64,000 nt of DNA, taken from positions 61,435 to 125,434 of the forward strand of contig JABBOH010000009.1 in NCBI GenBank assembly GCA_019351895.1, given 5' to 3'. A program made the position numbers and the translations under genes. This document shows, one piece after another, positions 19,387 through 26,596 of this stretch (position 1 is its first letter; each line of letters opens with the position of its first letter). This DNA is from Pseudomonadota bacterium (GTDB lineage Bacteria; Pseudomonadota; Alphaproteobacteria; Acetobacterales; Acetobacteraceae). Under the pieces are notes generated by a model that saw only the letters and a program-made list of their open reading frames with translations, was not told the origin of the DNA and ran no database searches.

Positions 19387-20235
19387 ATGAACATTCTCTC
19401 GATGCAATCCTGGGTGTCCTACGGCCACGTCGGCAATGCCGCGGCGGTCTTCCCGATGCAGCGCCTGGGCGCCGAGGTCTGGGCCGTCAATACCGTCCAG
19501 TTCTCGAACCACACCGGGTACGGCGCGTGGCGTGGCATGGTCCTGCCGCCCGCCCATATCCGCGACCTCATCGACGGCATGGAGGCGCGGGGCGTCCTGC
19601 CGCGCTGCGACGCGCTGCTCTCGGGCTATGTCGGCGATCCGGAGGTGGCCGAGGCCGTGCTCGATGCCCGCGCGCGGGTGCTGGCCGCCAATCCCGCCGC
19701 GCTCTACTGCGCCGATCCGGTCATCGGCGACGAGGATACCGGAATCTATGTCCGGCCGGGTGTCGCTGAGATGATGCGGGACCGCGTCCTGCCGGCAGCC
19801 GACATCCTCACGCCCAACCTTTTCGAGCTGCGCTACCTGACCGGCAACCCCTGCGGCTCCCTCGACGATGTGAAAATCGCGGTGGCCGCGATCCAGGCGC
19901 GCGGACCGCGCCGCGTGCTGGTGACCAGCCTGCGCACCGATGCGACGCCCGCCGACCACATCGACATGCTCGCAGCCGAGGATGACCGCTTCCACCTGTT
20001 GCGGATGCCGCTGCTGCCGCTCGCGGTGAATGGCGCGGGCGATGCCGTCGCGGCGATCTTCCTCGTCCATTGCCTGCGTAGCGGGTCGGCACCGGAGGCC
20101 CTCGGCGCCGCGGGCTCCGCGATCTTCGGCATCCTCCGCCGGACGGCGGAGCGCGGCGAGCGGGAGATCGCGCTCATCGCGGCGCAGGAGGAGCTCGTCT
20201 CGCCGAGCCGCCTCTTCGTGCCTGTGCCGGTGTGA
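19387..20235 (+). CDS. pdxY: pyridoxal kinase PdxY
   Basis: A 282-residue ribokinase-superfamily enzyme that phosphorylates pyridoxal in the B6 salvage pathway. Features are MQSWVSYGHVGNAAAVFPMQ at the start with the substrate-binding loop, QFSNHTGYGAW, the ATP-side block YCADPVIGDEDTGIYV and the anion-hole/catalytic segment VNGAGDAVAAIF with its aspartate. Length is normal. AGGAGG lies six bases upstream of the ATG. Confidence 0.93.
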   Translation: MNILSMQSWVSYGHVGNAAAVFPMQRLGAEVWAVNTVQFSNHTGYGAWRGMVLPPAHIRDLIDGMEARGVLPRCDALLSGYVGDPEVAEAVLDARARVLAANPAALYCADPVIGDEDTGIYVRPGVAEMMRDRVLPAADILTPNLFELRYLTGNPCGSLDDVKIAVAAIQARGPRRVLVTSLRTDATPADHIDMLAAEDDRFHLLRMPLLPLAVNGAGDAVAAIFLVHCLRSGSAPEALGAAGSAIFGILRRTAERGEREIALIAAQEELVSPSRLFVPVPV

Positions 20236-20341
20236 CCGCCTGCGTTCCGGGCGTGGGGGCGCCAACGCGCGGCGGATGCTATAGAGCGCCTCGGCCGCCT
20301 GTTCGCTGGCGCCTTCCGTTCTCACTCTCAAGGACCTTCCC

Positions 20342-20692
20342 ATGAGCAAGATCATCCGCACCAACCCCGGCCCTGTCCTGGCGCAGGCCGTCGAATATCA
20401 TGGCTTCGTCTATCTCCAGGGCTGCACGGCTCAGGATCTGACCAAGGATATCACCGGCCAGACCGAGGAAGTGCTGGCGCAGATCGACGACCTTCTGGAG
20501 CAGCATGGCACGGACAAGACCCGCCTGCTGCAGGCCCAGATCTGGGTGAAGCACATCACGGACCGCCCGGCGATGAACGAGGTCTGGTCGGCCTGGCTGC
20601 CGGAAGGGATGTCGCCCGCCCGCGCCTGCGTGGAGGCCAACATGGCCGATGAGAAGCATCTCGTGGAGATCATGATCACCGCCTGCAAGTGA
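20342..20692 (+). CDS. RidA/YjgF-family protein
   Basis: A 116-residue Rid-family protein. Rid proteins deaminate reactive imine/enamine intermediates from PLP enzymes. The scaffold is recognisable (VEYHGFVYLQGCTAQDLTKD, then a long helix QIDDLLEQHGTDKTRLLQAQIWV, then an ACVEANMADEKHLVEIMITA end). The arginine of true RidA before the final strand (R105 context RACVE-) is present in SPARACVEA, so imine deaminase activity is possible. It follows pdxY, which makes the cofactor of the enzymes that generate its substrates. Confidence 0.85.
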   Translation: MSKIIRTNPGPVLAQAVEYHGFVYLQGCTAQDLTKDITGQTEEVLAQIDDLLEQHGTDKTRLLQAQIWVKHITDRPAMNEVWSAWLPEGMSPARACVEANMADEKHLVEIMITACK

Positions 20693-20698
20693 CGCGTC

Positions 20699-20724
20699 GC
20701 CGGCGGTGGCGGGCCGCCGCCGGC
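20699..20724 (+). terminator. GC-rich hairpin after the RidA-like gene
   Basis: GCCGGCGG pairs with CCGCCGGC around a ten-base loop, seven bases after the stop codon. There is no T-run, so it is either a weak terminator or an mRNA 3'-end stabiliser. Confidence 0.5.
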
Positions 20725-20988
20725 GCTCCAAGCCGTCTGCCGCCCGGCCGCGCGCCACGCCTTGTATCGGTGCGCTTGCCCGCCATGCGGCTGGTTCCGG
20801 GGCCTGCCGCAATGGTGTCCGATGTCCAATTCTAGGATTTCAATCCTAAAAACGGCTCACGTTCTGTAGCGGAATTCGACAAAAAGCGGGGTTGACATGC
20901 ATTTTCGTCGTTAGATGGTTGTCTTGGGCACAGGCCTCCGTTACCCCGGCTGTCACGAACTGCTGAACTCCTGGCTGGGATGATACGG

Positions 20989-21945
20989 ATGCCGCTGCAG
21001 AACTTTGCCCGGAAAGCTTTTGTATTTGCATCATTCTTGGTTGCCGGGTCATCGTTGACGGCGGTTTCGGCCGAAGCCCACTCTCGGAGAATTGATCATA
21101 ACCTCCATGCGAGCGCCGCGCACCGGCACGAATCGCATCGACTTGCCTCGGCTTCGCGGCATGAGCGCGTTGCCGCGCGAGGCGCCCGGCATCACGGCGC
21201 CCGCCTAGCCTTAACCTCCGGGCGCGTCGACCATGCGGATATGGAGCGCGTGACTTACACGGTTCGTCGCCACGGCCACACCTACGTCCACGCGATTTGG
21301 CGCCAGCGCAATGCCGGGCCGGAAGCCGCTGCCCTCTACGGCGACGGCGTGTACCACGGCGGCCGGATGGAGTGCGTGCCCTACGCCCGCCGCGTCTCGG
21401 GGATCGACCTGACCGGCGACGCCTATCTCTGGTGGGGCGAGGCTGCCGGCCGCTACGAACGCGGGCAGATACCGGCCCCCGGCAGCGTCTTGAGCTTCAC
21501 GAGTAACCGGCGCATGCGCCTGGGCCACGTCGCCGTCGTCACCGAGGTCGTCAACCGGCGCGAGATTCTCGTGACCCAGGCGAACTGGGCCGGACCGGGC
21601 TTCTACCGCGGCGGGATTTCCTCCAACATCGCCGTGATCGACGTCTCGCCGGACAACGACTGGACGGCGGTTCGCGTGGCCCTCGGCCACTCGTCGAATT
21701 ACGGCTCCGTCTATCCGACCCACGGCTTCATCTACGGCCACGATGTCCCGACGACGCTCATGGCAGAGGCGGCTCCCCCTGCGCCGCAGATCCTCGACGG
21801 TCCAGCGCCCTCCGATCTCCGCACGGCGCGCGAGCGGGCAGAGGACAGGCAGCCGATGTTCCGCCAGACGATCCAGTTCGCGGACGCCCCGTCCCTCGAC
21901 GGTCCGGCAATCGCGGCCAGCGCCCCCGATCGCGCCATCCGCTAA
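20989..21945 (+). CDS. exported CHAP-domain peptidoglycan hydrolase
   Basis: A 318-residue secreted protein: signal peptide to about residue 28 (FASFLVAGSSLTAVSAEA), a His/Arg-rich linker of about 50 residues, then a CHAP amidase/endopeptidase domain at about 110-215. The catalytic cysteine is in GGRMECVPYARRVSG and the histidine in RLGHVAVVTEV, followed by ILVTQANWAG. The domain should cleave peptide cross-bridges or the amide bond in peptidoglycan. A C-terminal tail of about 90 residues is not recognisable. GGGA eight bases upstream supports this ATG; one nine bases earlier is the alternative. Confidence 0.85.
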   Translation: MPLQNFARKAFVFASFLVAGSSLTAVSAEAHSRRIDHNLHASAAHRHESHRLASASRHERVAARGARHHGARLALTSGRVDHADMERVTYTVRRHGHTYVHAIWRQRNAGPEAAALYGDGVYHGGRMECVPYARRVSGIDLTGDAYLWWGEAAGRYERGQIPAPGSVLSFTSNRRMRLGHVAVVTEVVNRREILVTQANWAGPGFYRGGISSNIAVIDVSPDNDWTAVRVALGHSSNYGSVYPTHGFIYGHDVPTTLMAEAAPPAPQILDGPAPSDLRTARERAEDRQPMFRQTIQFADAPSLDGPAIAASAPDRAIR

Positions 21946-22100
21946 TCCTGAGCGATTTCCGCGCTTTCGATGCCCCAGCGTCGAAGCGTGATGGGTGCCG
22001 CCGAAGCGGAGCAGCATCAACCCGTCCCAAGCGGCTTCAATTGACGGCCATCGCGTTCTAGTCTCCATCCGCGCCGTTGTGGCGCGTTTGGAAAGGGGGC

Positions 22101-22630
22101 GTGTCTTCCAGGACCTTCGCGATCACGGTGGCGGTCATGACCGCGGCGCGCAGGCCTTCGCGCTGATCGGCTTCGTCGGCCTCAGCCTGCTTGTGCAGTT
22201 CGCGGCTCTCAGCGCGGCGGGCAACGGCATCGCGCACTGGTATCTCTCGCTCCGCCGGCCCCCGCTCACAATGCCGACGCGCAGCTTTGCCGCGATCTGG
22301 GCCGCGACCGACGTGCTGCTTGGTGTCGCCGCCTGGTTCCTCTGGCGGCGGATCGACCCCTGGCGGCCGAGCGTGCGGCCCGCCCTTCGGCTCTGGGGTT
22401 GGCAGATCGCGCTGATCGCCGCCTGGGCCCCAACGTTCTTCGGCCTTCGGGCTCCTGCCGCCGCGCTGCTCGTCATGACGGCTTTACTGGGTGTTTCGGC
22501 GGCAACCTTGGTCGCCTTCTGCCGGCGCGACCGGATGGCCGGCGCTTTATTGCTGCCGTCCTTGGTCTGGCTCTGCTATGCAGGGTATCTTAATATCGGG
22601 TTCTGGTGGTTGAACGCCGGTATCGGATGA
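22101..22630 (+). CDS. TspO/MBR-family membrane protein, probable frameshift near the 5' end
   Basis: The downstream part is a clear TspO/MBR protein with five hydrophobic segments: LSLRRPPLTMPTRSF, LRLWGWQIALIAAWAPTFFG, and the end LCYAGYLNIGFWWLN. This frame has no credible start: the only ATG, at 21995, adds about 55 non-homologous residues. One frame over, a GTG at 22101 with AAGGGGG upstream gives VSSRTFAITVAVMTAA, a fitting start for the first helix, but runs into TGA at about 22164. Joining the two needs a one-base shift around 22140-22160. Either the gene is disrupted, or the base is a sequence error, or the start is unusual. Confidence 0.65.
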
Positions 22631-22713
22631 ACGGCGCCCGGCAGCGACGACGAAAATGCGAAGAAACGTCGGGCGAGACGGCCGCGCGCCGGCCATGGAC
22701 GGAGCACTGAGAC

Positions 22714-23436
22714 ATGAATGATCGGAAGATGGTGACGCGGGTCGCGCCCGTGCTGGTCGCTGGCGTGATGGCGGCCTTTGCTTGGCCAGCTGCCAGGGCG
22801 GATGCCCAGCAGGCGCTGCCCAGCCCGACCTCGGTCGGTCCGGTGGTGAAGGGCGGCAGCGGCATCGGCGCGCCGCAGCCCTCGGCTCCCGGCCTGCCGG
22901 GCGCGCGCCCCAGTGCGGTCATCAACAAGGGATCGATCAGCGCCGATCTCATGTCGCCCAATGACGAGCTTTTCGACGCCATCGACCGCGGCGACGTGAC
23001 CGCGGCGCGCGACGCGATCGCCCGCGGCGCCGAACTGAACGCCACGAATGCTGTGGGGCAGACGCCCATCGACGCTTCGGTGGCGCTGGGCCGCAACAGC
23101 ATCACCTTTCTGCTGGTCACCCTGCTGCATGCGAGTGGCAGCCAGATCACCGATGCGCAGGGCCCCATGAACATGCCGCCGCCCAACACGCTGGGGCTGA
23201 GCAGCAAGGACGTGAAGTCCGCCGCGGTACCTGTGTCCTTCTTCAGCGGTCCGGCCCCGGGGTCTGCTCCGGCGTCCGCTGGGGCATCGGGCGCTGGGCA
23301 TCACCGCCGCCAGTACGCGAGCGTCGGGTCGTCTGCCGATGCCGCCCAGGCGCCGGCGAGCCCTGACGCATACGCGACGACTGGGTCGCCGGTTCCCTCT
23401 GCAGGCTTCGTCGGTTTCGGCGCGTCCGGCCAGTAG
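22714..23436 (+). CDS. exported protein with ankyrin-repeat unit
   Basis: A 240-residue protein with a signal peptide (LVAGVMAAFAWPAARADA-Q) and one and a half ankyrin repeats at about 90-150 (LFDAIDRGDVTAARDAIARG, then a NATNAVGQTPIDASVALG continuation). Flanking regions are low-complexity: a Pro/Gly-rich part before and an Ala/Ser/Gly-rich tail after. Ankyrin units usually mediate protein binding; the partner and function are unknown. GGAGC lies upstream of the ATG. Confidence 0.7.
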   Translation: MNDRKMVTRVAPVLVAGVMAAFAWPAARADAQQALPSPTSVGPVVKGGSGIGAPQPSAPGLPGARPSAVINKGSISADLMSPNDELFDAIDRGDVTAARDAIARGAELNATNAVGQTPIDASVALGRNSITFLLVTLLHASGSQITDAQGPMNMPPPNTLGLSSKDVKSAAVPVSFFSGPAPGSAPASAGASGAGHHRRQYASVGSSADAAQAPASPDAYATTGSPVPSAGFVGFGASGQ

Positions 23437-23437
23437 G

Positions 23438-23478
23438 CGTCCATCAGCCGCCAGCCGCCAGCCGCCGTCCATCAGCCG
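23438..23478. repeat. 13-base direct repeat flanking CCGCCAG iterations
   Basis: CGTCCATCAGCCG occurs at 23438-23450 and 23466-23478 with CCAGCCGCCAGCCGC-type 7-base units between. The block fills the whole 42-base space between the ankyrin gene and the mscL stop, so it looks like replication slippage in a convergent intergenic gap. Confidence 0.7.
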
Positions 23479-24006
23479 TCAGCCCGGCCCGGGTACCGGG
23501 CTGGGACCTGACAGCGGCGTCGCCGCGTCGGCCGGTTCCGGCAGTGGCGGACGGCTCTCGGCCAGCAGATCCCTGATCTCGGCGAGCAGCACCTCCGTGG
23601 CCGAAGGCGCCACGTCGGTCGGCGCCACTTCAGGCTTGCGGTAGAGGCGCGAGATGAACTTCACGAGCCAGAAGATCGCGAAGCTGACGATCAGGAAGTT
23701 GATCACGGCATTGAGGAAGACGCCGACGTTGAGCGTAACGGCGCCGGCCTTCTGAGCGGCTGCCAGCGTCGGCTCGTGCTGGCCCTTCAGCGTGATGAAG
23801 ATGTTGCTGAAGTCTATGCCGCCCGCGACGAGGCCGAGGATCGGGGTCAGGATGTCCTTCACCAGGCTGCTGACGATCGTCGTGAAGGCCGCGCCGATGA
23901 TGATGCCGACCGCAAGGTCGATGACGTTGCCGCGCATGATGAAGGCCTGGAATTCCTGCAGCCAGGCAGGGCGCTGCGGCAGCGCCTTCAATTCGAACTG
24001 AGCCAT
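23479..24006 (-). CDS. mscL: large-conductance mechanosensitive channel MscL
   Basis: A 175-residue MscL, the pentameric inner-membrane channel that opens under hypo-osmotic shock. TM1 carries the pore signature MRGNVIDLAVGIIIGAAFTT, the periplasmic loop is FITLKGQHEPTLAAAQKAG, TM2 is LNAVINFLIVSFAIFWLVKF. The cytoplasmic bundle helix is TEVLLAEIRDLLAE, followed by an unusually proline-rich tail of about 25 residues, so the protein is longer than the typical 130-150. GGAGG precedes the ATG. Confidence 0.95.
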   Translation of the reverse strand: MAQFELKALPQRPAWLQEFQAFIMRGNVIDLAVGIIIGAAFTTIVSSLVKDILTPILGLVAGGIDFSNIFITLKGQHEPTLAAAQKAGAVTLNVGVFLNAVINFLIVSFAIFWLVKFISRLYRKPEVAPTDVAPSATEVLLAEIRDLLAESRPPLPEPADAATPLSGPSPVPGPG

Positions 24007-24175
24007 GCGATCCTCCGGTCGATAAATGGGCCGCCCTCGTTACGGCGGTCGATGTAGCCAGGATGCGGCACCCCCGCTGCTCTTCGGCAAAACAACTCGT
24101 CTGGCCGACGGCTCTCCTGGACAACGGGTTGCGAATCACCCATGGGAGGACAGCGTCAACCGTCGGGAGATGACG

Positions 24176-24628
24176 ATGCGCCGACACTTACCCATCTTTT
24201 TCGTTCTGGCCATTGGTCTTTCCGGCTGCGGCAGCAGTGAGCCGGGCCGCACCTCCGGCGGCATGGCGACGGGCGCCGGGACCGGTGCCGTCATCGGCCT
24301 CATCGGCGGCCCGATCGGCGTCGTCGTCGGCGCGGCGGTGGGCGCGGGGGCAGGGGCGCTGACCGCGACCAATACTTCGCCGAGCGCGGTCAACCTGGGC
24401 GAGCCGATCTGGTCGCATCCTCCTGGGGTCGCCGTGCCCCCGGGCGGTGGCGGTCCGGCTCAGCAGACAACGGCCGACGGAGGGCTGCCACCGCCGCAGC
24501 CGCTGCAGAGCGCCGCCGCCTATGGCGCGCCCCAGTCGCGGACGGCGCCGGCGGAGCCTTCGCCGGGCGCTTCCCCGATGCCGCTCAACGCGCCGATCCA
24601 GAGCCAGGCGCTGCCGCCCGCGCAATAG
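24176..24628 (+). CDS. lipoprotein with glycine-zipper segment
   Basis: A 150-residue predicted lipoprotein. The lipobox is LSGC with the cysteine at about residue 19. Next comes a glycine-zipper stretch (ATGAGTGAVIGLIGGPIGVV and onward GAAVGAGAGAL), as in many outer-membrane-associated lipoproteins, and then a Pro/Ala/Gln-rich tail without fold signature. I chose the ATG with GGGAG eight bases upstream. Function is unknown. Convergent with the lipoprotein gene at 24645 with 16 bases between. Confidence 0.7.
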   Translation: MRRHLPIFFVLAIGLSGCGSSEPGRTSGGMATGAGTGAVIGLIGGPIGVVVGAAVGAGAGALTATNTSPSAVNLGEPIWSHPPGVAVPPGGGGPAQQTTADGGLPPPQPLQSAAAYGAPQSRTAPAEPSPGASPMPLNAPIQSQALPPAQ

Positions 24629-24644
24629 CTCCGGCCGTTGGCCA

Positions 24645-25094
24645 TTATTGCGGCGGTGGCAGGATCGGCGGCTTGGTCAGGTCGTTGCCCGTCGGCCCGG
24701 CGAGATTGGACGGCGGCGCGGTGATCGGCGCTTGGACCCTGGCCGCGGACGGGGTTGCCGTCACGTCGCCCACATTAGGCGCGCTCGAGTCGAGGTGGTG
24801 CAGGCAGTCGTTCATCACCTGCTCGCGCTGGTGCTCGATGGACAGGTTGGTGGTCGAACTCGGCAGGATCGACGCGGCAGCGTAGGGCGAGCTGATCGGA
24901 TCCTGCTGGTTCAGGAGGTTGACGTTGGCTCGTTCGACGATCTGGTCGGCCTGGCGGTGACAGGCTTCATACTGCGCCTGTTCGCTTCGCGTCTGCTGGG
25001 GCGCTTCGGCGCAGGCGGCCAGCAGCGCGAGCGGCAGAGCGAGCACCGCCCAGCCGGGAATGAGCGATCTGGCCGGCGAGGACGGGCTGGTCAT
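24645..25094 (-). CDS. lipoprotein of unknown function
   Basis: A 149-residue protein with a lipobox LLAAC (cysteine at about 28). The mature part has a helical stretch (QAQYEACHRQADQIVERANV and SIEHQREQVMNDCLHHLDS) with two more cysteines, and a Pro/Thr-rich end. The length and pattern suggest a small lipid-anchored envelope protein, but I know no family. Its ATG overlaps the stop of the 25091-25621 gene (ATGA), so it is the last gene of the transglutaminase/ATP-grasp cluster. Confidence 0.65.
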   Translation of the reverse strand: MTSPSSPARSLIPGWAVLALPLALLAACAEAPQQTRSEQAQYEACHRQADQIVERANVNLLNQQDPISSPYAAASILPSSTTNLSIEHQREQVMNDCLHHLDSSAPNVGDVTATPSAARVQAPITAPPSNLAGPTGNDLTKPPILPPPQ

Positions 25095-25621
25095 GCGGAG
25101 ACTCCGGTAAAAGGCTGCTGAAAGGCCGTGGAAGACAGCCGCTCTGGCAAGTTGCGGCGGAGGGAGGCTTCGTCGAAGCGGGCCTCCTCCGTCAGTTCGG
25201 CACGGGCGGCCGCGCGGAACAGAGCGCGATCCAGCCGCGCGCCATCCCGCTTCGGTGTCATGAAGCCGAAGGCCCAGGGCGAGGTCGCCATCAGATCGAC
25301 CAAAGCCAGCAGCCGCAGGCAGAGCGATATGCCGCCGAGCGTCGCCAGTCCTGCGACCCGGTCCACGGCGCCGGCCCAGTGCCGGGCGTCGCGGTCGTCG
25401 AGATCGAAATCGGCGATCCGTCCGTCGGTGCCGAGAAAGCTGAAGCGACGGTGCGCGGCTGCGGAGGAGGCGGCGGCTTCGTGCGCGGCGTCCCAGGCCT
25501 GCTCCAGCGCGCGGATCGGCACCGGCGGCATGGCCTCGGGCGGAAGCGTGACGCGGTAGACCAGCCGGTCCTGTCCGCAATCCTGGACGTCGACGCATGA
25601 CGCGGGTCGTTCGGAAGTCAT
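25091..25621 (-). CDS. uncharacterised protein coupled to the transglutaminase cluster
   Basis: A 176-residue protein I do not recognise. It has no signal peptide; hydrophobicity is modest apart from one segment, VAGLATLGGISLCLRLLALVDLMA, which could be a buried helix or a single membrane pass. The C-terminal part is charged (DGARLDRALFRAAARAELTE). It starts 82 bases after the stand-alone transglutaminase gene and overlaps the lipoprotein gene by 4 bases, so it belongs to the same transcript by position. A role in the same pathway is inference only. Confidence 0.6.
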   Translation of the reverse strand: MTSERPASCVDVQDCGQDRLVYRVTLPPEAMPPVPIRALEQAWDAAHEAAASSAAAHRRFSFLGTDGRIADFDLDDRDARHWAGAVDRVAGLATLGGISLCLRLLALVDLMATSPWAFGFMTPKRDGARLDRALFRAAARAELTEEARFDEASLRRNLPERLSSTAFQQPFTGVSA

Positions 25622-25703
25622 GCGCCAGAATGACGCGCCGCGCGGCCTCGCGCCAGCCTCACCTTCTGCCTGGGTCGGGCACGGGCTGCACGAAATGTCG
25701 CGG

Positions 25704-26582
25704 TCACTCGCCGAGCGGCTCCAGATCGACCGAAACGGAGGGGGTGTGGTCACCGCCGCCGAGGATGATGCCGCGGAGCGGCGAGACATCGCCGAACTCC
25801 CGGCCCCAGCCGAGTACCACATGCTCCTCCCGGACGAGGAGGTTGTTGGTGGGATCGAGATCGACCCAGCCATGAGCTTCGCCGAGCCAGGCCCCCACCC
25901 AGGCGTGGGACACGTCCGCGCCGACGCGGCGGGGGCGGCCGGGTGCCGGGTAGGTGCGGATATAGCCGGAGGTGTAGCGCGCCGGCAGGCCGAGGCTGCG
26001 CAGGCCCGCGATCATCAGATGGGCGAAATCTTGGCAGACGCCGGCCTTCTGCGCCATCACGCGCGCGACCGAGGTGGTGATCGTCGTGCTGAGGGGGCGG
26101 AAGGCGAAATCGCGCTTGATGCGGGCGTTCACGTCGAGCAAGGCGGCGAGGATCGGCCGTCCCGGCGGAAAGGACTCCGCGACATAGGGGCCGGCGCCCT
26201 GGTCGTTTGGAACCATCGGGCCCGCGAAGGTGAACTCGGCCGCCTGCCATGCGTCGGGCCCGGCGACGCGCGCCTGCTCGACCACGCGTTCCCAGGGCTG
26301 CGTCTCCTCGGGCGCGGGCGCCGGCGGGAAAGCGACCTCGACCTCCGATTCGGCGGTCACGCGCAGATGCTCGTGCGGCCGGTCGATGAACAGCCAGTTC
26401 ACCGAATTGCCGAAATGGTCGATCGCGTGGCTGGTGCGGGCAGGAGCCGGATCGCAGTGGATGCGCACGCCGCGCACGCTCTGCCAGGGCAGCGGACGGG
26501 GCGTGAGATGCAGCATGTGGCTCGCGAGGTCGACCTGATCGGAATAGGCGTAGGAGGTGATGTGGCGGAGCTTGAAGCGCAT
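25704..26582 (-). CDS. transglutaminase-like family protein
   Basis: A 292-residue protein with the bacterial transglutaminase N-terminal beta domain (RFKLRHITSYAYSDQVDLAS) and a transglutaminase-like cysteine-protease-fold core. The triad is visible: Cys in QKAGVCQDFAHLMIAGLRSL, His in VSHAWVGAWLG and Asp in HGWVDLDPTNN. Bacterial members are usually thought to act as proteases or amide-bond-forming enzymes. It is 14 bases downstream of the ATP-grasp/alpha-E gene and shares the cluster with the DUF2126 protein. No signal peptide, so it is probably cytoplasmic. Confidence 0.88.
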   Translation of the reverse strand: MRFKLRHITSYAYSDQVDLASHMLHLTPRPLPWQSVRGVRIHCDPAPARTSHAIDHFGNSVNWLFIDRPHEHLRVTAESEVEVAFPPAPAPEETQPWERVVEQARVAGPDAWQAAEFTFAGPMVPNDQGAGPYVAESFPPGRPILAALLDVNARIKRDFAFRPLSTTITTSVARVMAQKAGVCQDFAHLMIAGLRSLGLPARYTSGYIRTYPAPGRPRRVGADVSHAWVGAWLGEAHGWVDLDPTNNLLVREEHVVLGWGREFGDVSPLRGIILGGGDHTPSVSVDLEPLGE

Positions 26583-26596
26583 GGTGACGGACCGCT

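Noticed and set aside
20833..20848. TAGGATT-TC-AATCCTA inverted repeat followed by A-run
   Set aside because: No T-run in the direction of any adjacent gene and no second copy; could be an operator but nothing supports it.
20892..20920. Perfect TTGACA box before the CHAP gene
   Set aside because: No acceptable -10 hexamer at 16-18 bases (GATGGT/ATGGTT only), so I did not list a promoter.
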